Source of the DNA: Winogradskyella jejuensis
GTDB taxonomy: Bacteria; Bacteroidota; Bacteroidia; Flavobacteriales; Flavobacteriaceae
NCBI RefSeq assembly: GCF_900129745.1
Contig: NZ_FQWS01000001.1
Coordinates: 186,001-250,000 of the forward strand
DNA length: 64,000 bases
Direction: 5' to 3'
The position numbers were made by a program, and so were the translations under genes. The notes under the pieces are model-generated. The model made no database searches. It saw only the letters and a program-made list of their open reading frames with translations, and was not told the origin of the DNA. This document shows positions 15,847 through 23,456 of this stretch, piece after piece; the first letter of the stretch is position 1; each line of letters starts with the position of its first letter.

Positions 15847-16707
15847 ATGAAAGAAGAAAAAATCATTGTCCCTGCTAACGGTTACCTTATGTTATTTGTG
15901 TTCTTAGTCCTATTTTTTGGGAGCATAGCGCTTATACCAATCTATCAAACACCGTGGCCAGTTATTGGTATTGTTGCAGCATTAATTATTGCCTTTGGGT
16001 TTTTAATGGTACAACCTAATGGCTCTCGTGTACTCTTACTATTCGGAAAGTATGTGGGTACTGTAAAAAAGAACGGTTACTACTGGGTAAATCCATTTTA
16101 TACCAAAAAGAAAATATCGCTTCGCGCCAGCAACTTTGATAGTGAGCGCTTAAAGGTAAATGACAAATTAGGAAACCCAGTTATGATTAGCACCATACTC
16201 GTATGGCGTGTACAAAATACCTACAAAGCAGCTTTTGATGTTGATAATTACGAAAACTTTGTCCGTGTACAAACAGATGCTGCAGTACGTAAACTAGCTA
16301 GTATGTATCCTTACGATAATTTTGCCGATGAGGGACATGATGAAGATATTACTCTTCGTTCTAGTGTTAATGAGGTAAGCAATGCCTTAGAAAAAGAAAT
16401 CGACGAGCGTTTATCCATCGCTGGCATCGAAGTATTAGAAGCACGTATTGGCTACTTAGCTTACGCTCAAGAAATCGCAAATGCAATGCTTAAACGCCAA
16501 CAAGCCACTGCTATTGTAGCAGCAAGACATAAAATTGTAGAAGGCGCAGTGAGCATGGTAGAAATGGCAATAGAAGAGCTTAATAAAAAGAACGTTGTTG
16601 ATTTAGACGAAGAACGCAAAGCAGCTATGGTGAGTAACCTTATGGTTGTTCTTTGTGGAGATAAGGATGCATCTCCAGTTGTTAATACAGGAACTTTAAG
16701 TCACTAG
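15847..16707 (+). CDS. SPFH/band-7 domain membrane protein
   Basis: 286 residues. Two N-terminal hydrophobic segments (about 13-32 and 37-56: LMLFVFLVLFFGSIALIPIY and PVIGIVAALIIAFGFLMV), then an SPFH/prohibitin-homology domain (about 65-245) with GTVKKNGYYWVNPF, ISLRASNFDSERLKVND and the helical part EVLEARIGYLAYAQEIANAML. SPFH proteins form large membrane rings that scaffold proteases or lipid domains. This looks like the bacterial group annotated as SPFH domain proteins near small RHH proteins. It heads a run of very small genes ending in an RHH protein gene at 18661. Confidence 0.93.
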   Translation: MKEEKIIVPANGYLMLFVFLVLFFGSIALIPIYQTPWPVIGIVAALIIAFGFLMVQPNGSRVLLLFGKYVGTVKKNGYYWVNPFYTKKKISLRASNFDSERLKVNDKLGNPVMISTILVWRVQNTYKAAFDVDNYENFVRVQTDAAVRKLASMYPYDNFADEGHDEDITLRSSVNEVSNALEKEIDERLSIAGIEVLEARIGYLAYAQEIANAMLKRQQATAIVAARHKIVEGAVSMVEMAIEELNKKNVVDLDEERKAAMVSNLMVVLCGDKDASPVVNTGTLSH

Positions 16708-16709
16708 TA

Positions 16710-16886
16710 ATGAACAAAAACCAGATATATAGCATTGCCATTGGCAGTGCTATGGGTTCAAGTATAGGAACCACAATAGGTGCAGTAACAGGCAATATTG
16801 CTATGAGTTTAATTTATGGCTCTATTATAGGTACAATTATCGGTGTTGTTATTGCTATGGTAGTTTTCAAAAATTCTGAAGACTAG
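16710..16886 (+). CDS. 58-residue glycine-rich membrane peptide
   Basis: Starts 2 nt after the SPFH stop codon. It is almost wholly hydrophobic, with two Gly/Ser/Ala-rich helices (IAIGSAMGSSIGTTIGAV and IYGSIIGTIIGVVIAMVV) and a charged end (FKNSED). GxxxG spacing suggests tight helix packing, as in glycine-zipper proteins. No family recognised. Spacing indicates co-transcription with SPFH, so it may be a partner of the ring. Confidence 0.7.
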   Translation: MNKNQIYSIAIGSAMGSSIGTTIGAVTGNIAMSLIYGSIIGTIIGVVIAMVVFKNSED

Positions 16887-16905
16887 AAATAAAAAACATT
16901 AAATA

Positions 16906-17064
16906 ATGAAAGAATATAAAGTTGTACACCTAAAATTAGGATGGAAAAACCGCCTTCAAGCTTTAGAAGAGATACTTAATCAATATGCACGTGAAGGTTG
17001 GATAGTCAAAGAAATGGGACATAGTTGGACAAGTGCCATATTAGAAAGAGATAAAAACAGATAA
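16906..17064 (+). CDS. DUF4177-like small protein
   Basis: 52 residues. The pattern MKEYKVVHL...LEEILNQYAREGWIVKEM is typical of DUF4177, a tiny alpha/beta domain of unknown role where a tyrosine-led strand is followed by a helix and a GW motif. Sits 19 nt after the glycine-rich peptide gene and 2 nt before the next gene, clearly inside the same operon. Confidence 0.75.
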   Translation: MKEYKVVHLKLGWKNRLQALEEILNQYAREGWIVKEMGHSWTSAILERDKNR

Positions 17065-17066
17065 AA

Positions 17067-17555
17067 ATGAAAATTTTTAAAGAAGAACAACGCTTTACCC
17101 AATTATGGTTAATTATACTATTACTTTTTAGTATAGTTGTTCCTGTGGCTATCATTTTGAACCAAACAGATAAAATGACAACCTCTGAAATCATTATTTC
17201 ATTATCTGTAATTATTCTAGCACCAGCAATCATATTTCTTTTTAAGCTCAATACTAGGATAGATGAGAGAGGTATTCATTATCGTTTTGTTCCGTTTCAT
17301 TTAAAGCATCGCTTTATTCCTTGGAATGAAATTTCTAAAGCCTATACAAGAACCTACGACCCCATAGGAGAATATGGCGGCTGGGGAATTAAAGGTGGTT
17401 CTCTTTGGAATAAATCCAAAGGCATTGCCATTAATGTAAAAGGCGATGTTGGCATTCAGTTAGAACTCACTAATGGTAAAAAAATACTAATAGGAACGCA
17501 AAAGAAAGCACAAGCCGAAAGCACCTTAGAAAACTATAAACACAAATTAGTATGA
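17067..17555 (+). CDS. Two-TM protein with PH-like domain
   Basis: 162 residues: two hydrophobic helices at about 11-33 (LWLIILLLFSIVVPVAIIL) and 41-62, then a soluble domain with IDERGIHYRFVPFH, IPWNEISKAY and VQLEL..GKKILIGTQK-like strands. The layout of strand, IPWxEI and LxxGKKxxIGTQ is that of bacterial PH-like domains. Function unknown. Its last 4 nt overlap the start of the second hydrolase gene (ATGA), which implies translational coupling. Confidence 0.78.
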   Translation: MKIFKEEQRFTQLWLIILLLFSIVVPVAIILNQTDKMTTSEIIISLSVIILAPAIIFLFKLNTRIDERGIHYRFVPFHLKHRFIPWNEISKAYTRTYDPIGEYGGWGIKGGSLWNKSKGIAINVKGDVGIQLELTNGKKILIGTQKKAQAESTLENYKHKLV

Positions 17556-18490
17556 AAAAAATTAACTTCATTTTATTTGCTTTAAGCTTTGCATTGAGCT
17601 ACAGTCAAAATATTGTTTCAGAAGATATCTTAATCAAAAATGACAGCATAGATCTACCTGGCACTCTTAGTTATGATAAAAGTATAGTGCAACAACCCTT
17701 AATTATTTTTATTCATGGCTCAGGGAATATAGACCGAAACGGCAATGCATTTGGTGCGCCCGGAAAATCAGACTCTGTAAAACAACTTTCAGAGGCGTTA
17801 AACAAAGAAGGCATAGCGTTCTATCGCTATGATAAACGAAGCGCTAATATGAAGAATTTAAGACTCATCATGAAAGAGGGCGTTAACCTCAATGATTTTG
17901 TAGATGATGCCAAATTAGCTATACAAAAATTTAAAGATGATAAACGTTTCTCTACCATAACAGTCATTGGTCATAGCCAAGGAAGTTTAATTGGCATGCT
18001 ATTGTTAGATGCAGGCGTTAACAAGTATATTTCTCTTGCAGGTCCATCCAATACGATTGACAAAACTATAACCGAGCAAGTGAGGATGCAGAATGGAGAT
18101 TCTATTGCATCTCTCGTAAGCAATCATTTTAAAGAACTAAAGGAAACTGGTAGAATAGAAAACGTAGACCCAAACTTATTACTGTTTTTTAACAAAACCA
18201 ATCAAGGTTTCTTTAAGTCTTGGATTGCTTATGACCCAATTGAGGAAATGGCTAAGGTTAATAAACCTACACTAATTATTAACGGCACCAAAGACATTCA
18301 GGTTTTTGAAGCAGATGCTAAAGCTCTACATCAAGCTAATCCTAAAGCGAAACTGGTTATTATTGAAAACATGAATCATGCTTTAAAAACTATAACAAAA
18401 GACGAGGATAACTTAAAATCTTATAATACACCGGATTTTCCATTATCTGAAGACTTGGTAAAAGCAATTACAACATTTGTAAAAAAATAA
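17552..18490 (+). CDS. Secreted alpha/beta hydrolase, second paralogue
   Basis: 312 residues with a signal peptide (about 1-18, ending LSYSQ). Oxyanion motif HGSGNIDRNG, nucleophile elbow GHSQGS, acid in IINGTKDIQV and His in IENMNHALK. It aligns along its whole length with the hydrolase at 14620-15555, keeping the RYDKR and FVDDAK stretches, so the two arose by duplication. It differs in having a full HGSG. It belongs to the SPFH operon, whereas the first copy has its own promoter. Likely a periplasmic esterase or peptidase. Confidence 0.92.
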   Translation: MKKINFILFALSFALSYSQNIVSEDILIKNDSIDLPGTLSYDKSIVQQPLIIFIHGSGNIDRNGNAFGAPGKSDSVKQLSEALNKEGIAFYRYDKRSANMKNLRLIMKEGVNLNDFVDDAKLAIQKFKDDKRFSTITVIGHSQGSLIGMLLLDAGVNKYISLAGPSNTIDKTITEQVRMQNGDSIASLVSNHFKELKETGRIENVDPNLLLFFNKTNQGFFKSWIAYDPIEEMAKVNKPTLIINGTKDIQVFEADAKALHQANPKAKLVIIENMNHALKTITKDEDNLKSYNTPDFPLSEDLVKAITTFVKK

Positions 18491-18493
18491 ATC

Positions 18494-18661
18494 ATGGCTA
18501 AGAAAAAAGCATTTGCATTACGACTCAATGAAGATATGCTAAAGGCTATTGAAAAATGGGCTGCGGACGAATTTCGCAGCACCAATGGCCAAATAGAATG
18601 GATGCTCATGCAATATCTTAAGGAGCACAAACGCCAACCAAAGAAAAAAGAAAATGAGTGA
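18494..18661 (+). CDS. Small ribbon-helix-helix (Arc-like) protein
   Basis: 55 residues. MAKKKAFALRLNEDMLKAIEKWA...FRSTNGQIEWMLMQYLKEH has the layout of an RHH DNA-binding domain: N-terminal beta strand with alternating residues (FALRLN), helix 1 with IEKWA and helix 2 beginning S-TNGQIEW. Basic tail (RQPKKK). The gene starts 3 nt after the hydrolase and is the last of the SPFH operon. RHH proteins of this type often follow SPFH genes and may regulate the operon (inference). Confidence 0.8.
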   Translation: MAKKKAFALRLNEDMLKAIEKWAADEFRSTNGQIEWMLMQYLKEHKRQPKKKENE

Positions 18662-18682
18662 CTTTTACAGTCACTTTTTTTG
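18657..18682 (+). terminator. Terminator overlapping RHH stop codon
   Basis: GTGACtttta...CAGTCAC forms a 6-7 bp stem beginning in the last codons of the RHH gene, followed by a run of seven T (18674 onward). Confidence 0.75.
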
Positions 18683-18724
18683 TGTTTCAATTTTTGTATT
18701 TTGCAATACAAACTAACTGACTAA

Positions 18725-20035
18725 ATGGAAAATCATCCTTTAATTACAAACGACGCTATCGTATTTGGACTCCTAATGCTATCATTAGGTTTTGTTTTTT
18801 ACACAGAATCAATTAAAACTGGCTTTTGGAGTAAGTTTTACAAAATTGTACCTGGCTTATTTATGGCTTATATGATTCCTGCAGTTTTAACAACAACAGG
18901 ACTTATAGCTCCAGATTGGGAAACGACTTCCGCAACTGGAGAAACAGTAAAAGGTAGCTCTAGTCTCTACTACATGTCAAGTCGGTATTTATTACCAGCA
19001 GCCTTGGTTTTAATGACGCTTAGTATTGATTTAAAAGCTGTTTTTAATTTAGGCTGGAAAGCCTTAGTGATGTTTTTTGCTGGCACACTCGGTATTGTTA
19101 TTGGTGGACCAATAGCTATCTTATTAATCGCCACAGTATCTCCAGAAACCGTTGGAGGAGTTGGTGCAGATGCCGTATGGAGAGGCCTTTCTACATTAGC
19201 TGGTAGCTGGATTGGTGGAGGAGCTAACCAAACAGCAATGCTAGAGATTTACGGTTATAATCAGAAACTCTATGGCGGAATGGTATTCGTAGATATCGTC
19301 GTTGCTAATATCTGGATGGCCTTAATATTAATAGGAATTGGCAAACGTAACCGTTTTAATAAATGGCTTAAAGCAGACACAAAAGCTATTGAAGATTTAA
19401 AAGATAAAGTATCTCAGTTTTCAGAAAGTGTAAAACGAAATCCATCTCTAGCAGATATTATGATTATTGCTGCCATTGCTTTTGGTGCGGTAAGTTTTGC
19501 GCATCTAGCTTCGGATTATTTAGCACCTTATTTTGATACGGTTGTAAGCAATATCGAAAATCCTACAACCCGAAATGTATTTACGTTCTTAGGTTCAAAA
19601 TTCTTTTGGATGATTAGTATTGCTACTTTAATAGCCATTGCACTCTCCTACACAAAAGCTAGAAATTACGAAGGTGCTGGTGCAAGTAAATTTGGTAGTG
19701 TATTTATCTACATATTAGTTGCAACCATTGGTATGAAAATGGATTTAGCACTCATATTCGACAATATGGGACTCATTGCTATTGGTGTGGTTTGGATGAC
19801 TATACATGCGCTATTACTCATTGTTGTAGCCAAATTGATTAAAGCACCTTACTTTTTCTTAGCCGTAGGAAGTCAAGCCAATGTTGGTGGTGCTGCGTCT
19901 GCACCTATTGTGGCATCTGCTTTTCATCCATCATTAGCAACTGTTGGTGTACTCTTAGCCGTATTTGGCTATGCCGTTGGAACCATTGCCGCAATTGGCT
20001 GTACCATTTTAATGCAAATTGCTGCTGGTGCTTAG
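18725..20035 (+). CDS. DUF819 family membrane protein (YjcL-like)
   Basis: 436 residues, 10-12 hydrophobic helices. Conserved DUF819 sequence is visible: YLLPAALVLMTLSIDLKA, TLGIVIGGPIAILLI, TLAGSWIGGGANQTAMLE and, near the end, SQANVGGAASAPIVASAFHPSL, which has the discontinuous-helix look of carboxylate or bile-acid-type secondary transporters. Substrate is not known. Single gene with its own promoter region; 64 nt after the RHH stop codon. Confidence 0.9.
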   Translation: MENHPLITNDAIVFGLLMLSLGFVFYTESIKTGFWSKFYKIVPGLFMAYMIPAVLTTTGLIAPDWETTSATGETVKGSSSLYYMSSRYLLPAALVLMTLSIDLKAVFNLGWKALVMFFAGTLGIVIGGPIAILLIATVSPETVGGVGADAVWRGLSTLAGSWIGGGANQTAMLEIYGYNQKLYGGMVFVDIVVANIWMALILIGIGKRNRFNKWLKADTKAIEDLKDKVSQFSESVKRNPSLADIMIIAAIAFGAVSFAHLASDYLAPYFDTVVSNIENPTTRNVFTFLGSKFFWMISIATLIAIALSYTKARNYEGAGASKFGSVFIYILVATIGMKMDLALIFDNMGLIAIGVVWMTIHALLLIVVAKLIKAPYFFLAVGSQANVGGAASAPIVASAFHPSLATVGVLLAVFGYAVGTIAAIGCTILMQIAAGA

Positions 20036-20085
20036 TTGTTTTTTTAAACTAAAATTAGATATTTGCCACGCAAAAAATATACAGA

Positions 20086-20808
20086 ATGACTAAGCTTCAA
20101 AAACTATTATTTTCAACCGTTATCGCTATCTTTTTATTCTCTTGTGGAGAGGATACATCAAGCAACTTTACCTTAAAAGGGTATGTAAAAGATTTAAAAA
20201 AGGGTGTAGTTTACCTGCAAAAAGAGGAAGGCGAATCTATTATAGATTTAGACTCCGTTGTCATTAAAGGTGAACCCAACTTTACGTTACAAACCAATAT
20301 TGAAGAACCTATAGTACTCTATTTAAGATTGCAAAAAAATGATAGTAAAGAGCATTACATTCCGTTTTTTGCTGATAAAGGAACGACCGAAATTAATACG
20401 ACCTTAAAACGCTTTACAAGCGATGCAAAAATTAAAGGTTCTAAGCAACAAGTGCTTTTAGAAGAGTACTTGAATTTGATGTCTGATTTTAGAGATAATA
20501 ACTTGGAGCTTATTAAAGCCAACTTTGAAGCTGCGAAGCGCAATGATACCATTACTTCAGATTCTTTAGCGAGACGCTCTAACCGATTGCTAAAGCTTAA
20601 ATATGCATCTACAATAAACTTTGCACTAAGCCATAACGATAGCGAAGTTGCACCTTATTTAGCTTTATATGAAATCCCAAATGCTAGCGCAAAATATCTA
20701 GATAGTATTTATGGTAATCTTACAGATGAAGTGAAGCAATCTTACTACGGTAAAACTTTAGGAAAAGCCTTAAGCGATTTTAAAAAAGCGCAAGACAGTA
20801 TTAAATAA
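20086..20808 (+). CDS. DUF4369-domain lipoprotein
   Basis: 240 residues. Lipoprotein signal with lipobox LFSCGED (Cys at about 20). A DUF4369 beta-sandwich follows (about 28-130) with FTLKGYVKDLKKGVVYLQK and a DSVVIKGE..FTLQ pattern, then a helical C-terminus. In Bacteroidota this domain often precedes an AhpC/thioredoxin domain in disulphide reductases, but no CxxC domain is present here, so it is a stand-alone version. Role unknown. A TATTTGCC box upstream (about 20060) may be a weak -7 element. Confidence 0.88.
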   Translation: MTKLQKLLFSTVIAIFLFSCGEDTSSNFTLKGYVKDLKKGVVYLQKEEGESIIDLDSVVIKGEPNFTLQTNIEEPIVLYLRLQKNDSKEHYIPFFADKGTTEINTTLKRFTSDAKIKGSKQQVLLEEYLNLMSDFRDNNLELIKANFEAAKRNDTITSDSLARRSNRLLKLKYASTINFALSHNDSEVAPYLALYEIPNASAKYLDSIYGNLTDEVKQSYYGKTLGKALSDFKKAQDSIK

Positions 20809-20854
20809 GCGCTTCTTTTCTTTTCTTGACTTTATGCTTTTAAAAGTCTAACTT

Positions 20855-20908
20855 CGTTTAACATCCGATATAATTCATTACCAACGAACCATATCTTATC
20901 GTTGTGCG
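20855..20908 (+). repeat. attC-like recombination site (left, 54 bp)
   Basis: Layout of an integron attC: R-box CGTTTAAC (20855-20862), L-box GATAT (20867-20871), central loop, L-box ATATC (20891-20895) and core GTT-GTGCG (20901-20908). The left R-box does not pair with the adjacent core, but pairs perfectly with the core of the right site (21541-21548), as expected if a cassette was inserted at this core. Confidence 0.65.
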
Positions 20909-21543
20909 TCATTTGCGCATTGATAGAAAAATAAAATAATAATCTAAAATAAGCTACTATGGCAAGAATGAATCCGTACCTTTATTTTAATGGTAATTGT
21001 GAAGAAGCTTTCAACTTTTATGAAGGAGTTTTTGGGAAAAAAGTCTCATACATTGGACGCTATAAAGATGTTCCGAAAAGAGACAGGCACATTTTCAAAG
21101 AAACTGACGAAAATAAAATAATGCACGTCACTTTGGATATTAGTGAAGAAACAAGTTTGAATGGAGCTGACTATACTGAAGGTTATGAAGAATCAAAAGG
21201 GTATAGCAACTTTGGTCTTATCATACATGCAGATGGTAAAGATGAAGCTGACAGGTTATATAATGAACTTTCTAAAGGTGGACAACAAACATTACCTATG
21301 CACGTTACATTCTGGGAATCTTATTATGGCAATTGCATTGACAAATTTGGCATTATGTGGAAGGTTACTACGTAATTAAAAGAATAAAAAATTCATCGGA
21401 TTAACAAAAAACGAACGCACAACAATGGCTATAATTCATTGTGGTTTTGTGCCACACCAAAATAAAAGTATAAATCAAATGGCTGGATTTCGGCGGAATA
21501 ATCCTGCGGATGATTCCACAACGAAATCATAGCCGAAACCGTT
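20904..21543 (+). mobile_element. Single integron-type gene cassette carrying a VOC gene
   Basis: A 640-bp unit running from the cut point in the left core (GTT|GTGCG) to the cut point in the right core (GTT|AAACG). It holds one gene in the normal cassette orientation, with the attC-like site downstream of it. The unit's ends are self-consistent: its first bases GTGCG pair with CGCAC of its own attC. The outer bases CGTTTAAC/GTTAAACG are also a matched pair and would be rejoined on excision. No intI gene is in the window; the XerC/D gene at 52 kb lacks links to it. Confidence 0.62.
20959..21375 (+). CDS. VOC-family (PhnB/3-demethylubiquinone-like) protein
   Basis: 138 residues, glyoxalase/bleomycin-resistance fold of the PhnB type. 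Begins MARMNPYLYFNGNCEEAFNFYE, the typical YLxFxGxCEEAxxFY signature, with MHVTLDI, GYSNFGLIIHADGKDEADRLY and the final GxxxDKFGIMWKV motif. VOC proteins of this group have varied roles, including unknown enzyme activities and drug sequestration; nothing here tells which. It is the only gene in the attC-bounded cassette, where VOC proteins are common cargo. No promoter of the -7 type was seen inside the unit. Confidence 0.93.
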   Translation: MARMNPYLYFNGNCEEAFNFYEGVFGKKVSYIGRYKDVPKRDRHIFKETDENKIMHVTLDISEETSLNGADYTEGYEESKGYSNFGLIIHADGKDEADRLYNELSKGGQQTLPMHVTFWESYYGNCIDKFGIMWKVTT

Positions 21544-21548
21544 AAACG
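21416..21548 (+). repeat. attC-like recombination site (right, 133 bp)
   Basis: R-box CGCACAAC (21416-21423) is the exact reverse complement of the left core GTTGTGCG. L-boxes GGCTAT (21427-21432) and ATAGCC (21529-21534), continued by TTGTGG (21439-21444) and CCACAA (21516-21521), give a long imperfect stem, and the core is GTT-AAACG (21541-21548). Both sites share the stretch TATAATTCATT after the first L-box. Length and arm spacing are those of long attC sites. Confidence 0.68.
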
Positions 21549-21572
21549 ATACTCTGCAATATTGTACATAAA

Positions 21573-21603
21573 AAAAGTCTAACAAATTAATGTTAGACTT
21601 TAA
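21573..21603. terminator. Terminator between cassette and tRNA-Thr
   Basis: AAGTCTAAC and GTTAGACTT form a perfect 9-bp stem around aaattaat, flanked by an A-run on the left and T/A-rich sequence on the right, so it can serve the tRNA gene on the minus strand. Confidence 0.78.
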
Positions 21604-21611
21604 AATTTAAG

Positions 21612-21685
21612 AGCCGATGGAGGGACTCGAACCCACGACCTGCTGATTACAAATCAGCTGCTCTAGCCAGCTGAGCTACATCGGC
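21612..21685 (-). tRNA. tRNA-Thr (anticodon UGU)
   Basis: Minus-strand cloverleaf: acceptor GCCGATG/CATCGGC, D-arm AGCTCAGCTGGCTAGAGC, anticodon stem CTGAT with loop TTTGTAA (anticodon TGT), T-arm with GGTTCGAGTCC. No CCA encoded. Identical over the 73-nt body to the tRNA-Thr at 51507-51580. Confidence 0.97.
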
Positions 21686-21734
21686 AAAAACAGTTCGCAA
21701 ATTTAAATTAGATTTTTAAACCTGCAAATCAATT

Positions 21735-22004
21735 TTATTTTAATTTATTTATTTTTTCAATAAGTGCTCTACCTTTATCTTCAAGCTCTTGATTAATAGC
21801 CTTAAAATGCGCTTTTTTATCTTCTGCGCTTCTATCATTAACCTTTACGATTAAGTCATCAAAAGTTGCAATTGCTTCATCTATAATTGCATTGCTTTCT
21901 TTAGTTGGCTTTTCTGCATTTGCCAATTCCCAAACATAAACCGCTTCGATAATATCACCTAAAACGTAGTTGATGTCTTTCTTTAAATCTCTTTTATTTG
22001 CCAT
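21735..22004 (-). CDS. Small helical protein of unknown function
   Basis: 89 residues, charged and predicted all-helical (MANKRDLKKDINYVLGDIIEAVYVW..., LIVKVNDRSAEDKKAHFKAINQELEDKG). No signal peptide, TM segment or known motif. Such short proteins are found across Flavobacteriaceae but I do not recognise a named family. It follows tRNA-Thr by 50 nt on the opposite reading direction of no other neighbour; likely a single-gene unit. Confidence 0.78.
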   Translation of the reverse strand: MANKRDLKKDINYVLGDIIEAVYVWELANAEKPTKESNAIIDEAIATFDDLIVKVNDRSAEDKKAHFKAINQELEDKGRALIEKINKLK

Positions 22005-22073
22005 GATAATTTATTTATGGGACAAAAGTAATAAATCCCTTCAATTAGTAATCTTTTTTTAGAAAAAGATGTG

Positions 22074-23045
22074 CTATACATACACCTCTAAAACTTCAGC
22101 ATGAGAAGCCTTTAAAGCATAGTTTTTTATCGCTGCTGGCAGAAGGAGTGTTTCTCCTTCCTTTAGGGTTTCAACACCATGAGAAGTGCTTATTTGCATT
22201 TTGCCATCAACACAGATGTAAATGATAAACGAATCGAAATTATTTTCTTTTTGCACTTCTGAATCTAGCTTGATGAAGTTGGTTGTAAAGTATTGGCAAC
22301 TCACCATAGGATTAGACTGATTTAGGGTTTTGTTGTATTCTACCCTAAAATCATCCTTCATATTAAAATCTATGGCGTCTATAGCCAAATCGTTGTGCAA
22401 CTCACGGGCATTACCTTGGTCATCTACCCTATCCCAATCGTAAACCCGATAGGTAATATCACTCGTTTGCTGAATCTCGGCCAGTAGCACTCCTGCACCA
22501 ATAGCATGAACGCGACCTACCTCAATAAAATAAGTATCTCCTTTTTTTACCTTATCGAAATTTAAAATCTCGGTAAGCGTTTTATCTTCTAGATGATGAA
22601 GGTATTTTTCTGGTGTTACTTTCTGATTAAAACCTACAATAAGATTAGCATCTTCATCGGCTTGCATGACATACCACATTTCGGTTTTACCAAAAGAATT
22701 ATGGCGTTCTGCCGCTAATCTATCATTTGGATGCAACTGAATGCTTAAATCTTGCTTAGCATCGATAAACTTTATGAGTAATGGAAATTGATTTCCAAAT
22801 TGCTGGTAATTCTTTTCGCCTACCAAGTCGGAATTATAATCTTTTAAAAGGTCTTTTAAAGACTGTCCTTTTAATGCTCCATTAATAACAACAGAAGTAT
22901 CACCCTCTACATCACTAATTTCCCAGCTCTCTCCTACTTGATTAGAAGTTGAAGCTTTGTTAAGGTGCTTAACTAGTTTTTGTCCTCCCCAAATTTTATC
23001 TTTAAGAATGGGATTGAACTTTAATGGATATAATGGTTTTTGCAT
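22074..23045 (-). CDS. manA: Mannose-6-phosphate isomerase, type I (class I phosphomannose isomerase)
   Basis: Zinc enzyme that converts mannose-6-phosphate and fructose-6-phosphate, supplying GDP-mannose synthesis or mannose use. 323 residues, the short bacterial form. Visible: PLKFNPILKDKIWGG at the start, the zinc site region QLHPND and GKTEMWYV (Gln, His, Glu ligands), and GRVHAIGAGVLLAEIQQTSD, with the catalytic YRVYDWDR arginine. C-terminal cupin strand ends the protein. It is directly followed upstream by the PTPS-like gene (no gap), indicating an operon with idi. Confidence 0.95.
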   Translation of the reverse strand: MQKPLYPLKFNPILKDKIWGGQKLVKHLNKASTSNQVGESWEISDVEGDTSVVINGALKGQSLKDLLKDYNSDLVGEKNYQQFGNQFPLLIKFIDAKQDLSIQLHPNDRLAAERHNSFGKTEMWYVMQADEDANLIVGFNQKVTPEKYLHHLEDKTLTEILNFDKVKKGDTYFIEVGRVHAIGAGVLLAEIQQTSDITYRVYDWDRVDDQGNARELHNDLAIDAIDFNMKDDFRVEYNKTLNQSNPMVSCQYFTTNFIKLDSEVQKENNFDSFIIYICVDGKMQISTSHGVETLKEGETLLLPAAIKNYALKASHAEVLEVYV

Positions 23046-23456
23046 TTACTCACCTGAATATTTTACAAAGTTACGAGGAGTTTCGTAAAGTGTAACTTCT
23101 AAATCAAATTTAGCATCTAATTTAGCCTTCAGTTTATTGTAAATCACAACCACAATATTCTCTGCTGTAGGGTTTAAATCTTGAAATTCTGGGACTTCAA
23201 CATTTAAGTTTTTATGATCAAAAGCATCTTCAACTTCAGATTTAATGAGGTCTTTTAGAATTTTTACATCAATAACATAACCCGTTTCTGGGTCTATATT
23301 ACCAGTAACACTAGCTATAAGCTCATAATTATGTCCATGAAAGTTTGGGTTATTGCATTTACCAAAAACCGCATCATTTTTCTCGAAGCTCCAATCTTTT
23401 CTGTATAATCTATGCGCTGCATTAAAATGTGCGCGTCTACTTACGGTTACTCTCAT
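23046..23456 (-). CDS. 6-carboxytetrahydropterin synthase / 6-pyruvoyltetrahydropterin synthase homologue
   Basis: 136 residues of the PTPS/QueD T-fold. Zinc ligands appear as FNAAHRLY (first His) and FHGHNYEL (HxH). The catalytic Cys is in GKCNNPNFHGHNY, with catalytic His in FDHKNLN and Glu in LYETPRN. QueD makes a precursor of queuosine; eukaryote-like PTPS makes tetrahydrobiopterin precursors. No other queuosine gene is nearby, so the exact product is open. It overlaps the idi stop by 4 nt. Confidence 0.93.
   Translation of the reverse strand: MRVTVSRRAHFNAAHRLYRKDWSFEKNDAVFGKCNNPNFHGHNYELIASVTGNIDPETGYVIDVKILKDLIKSEVEDAFDHKNLNVEVPEFQDLNPTAENIVVVIYNKLKAKLDAKFDLEVTLYETPRNFVKYSGE

Noticed and set aside
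18421..18711. 96-residue minus-strand frame over the hydrolase end and RHH gene
   Set aside because: Antisense shadow; the plus-strand RHH gene has better coding character and spacing.
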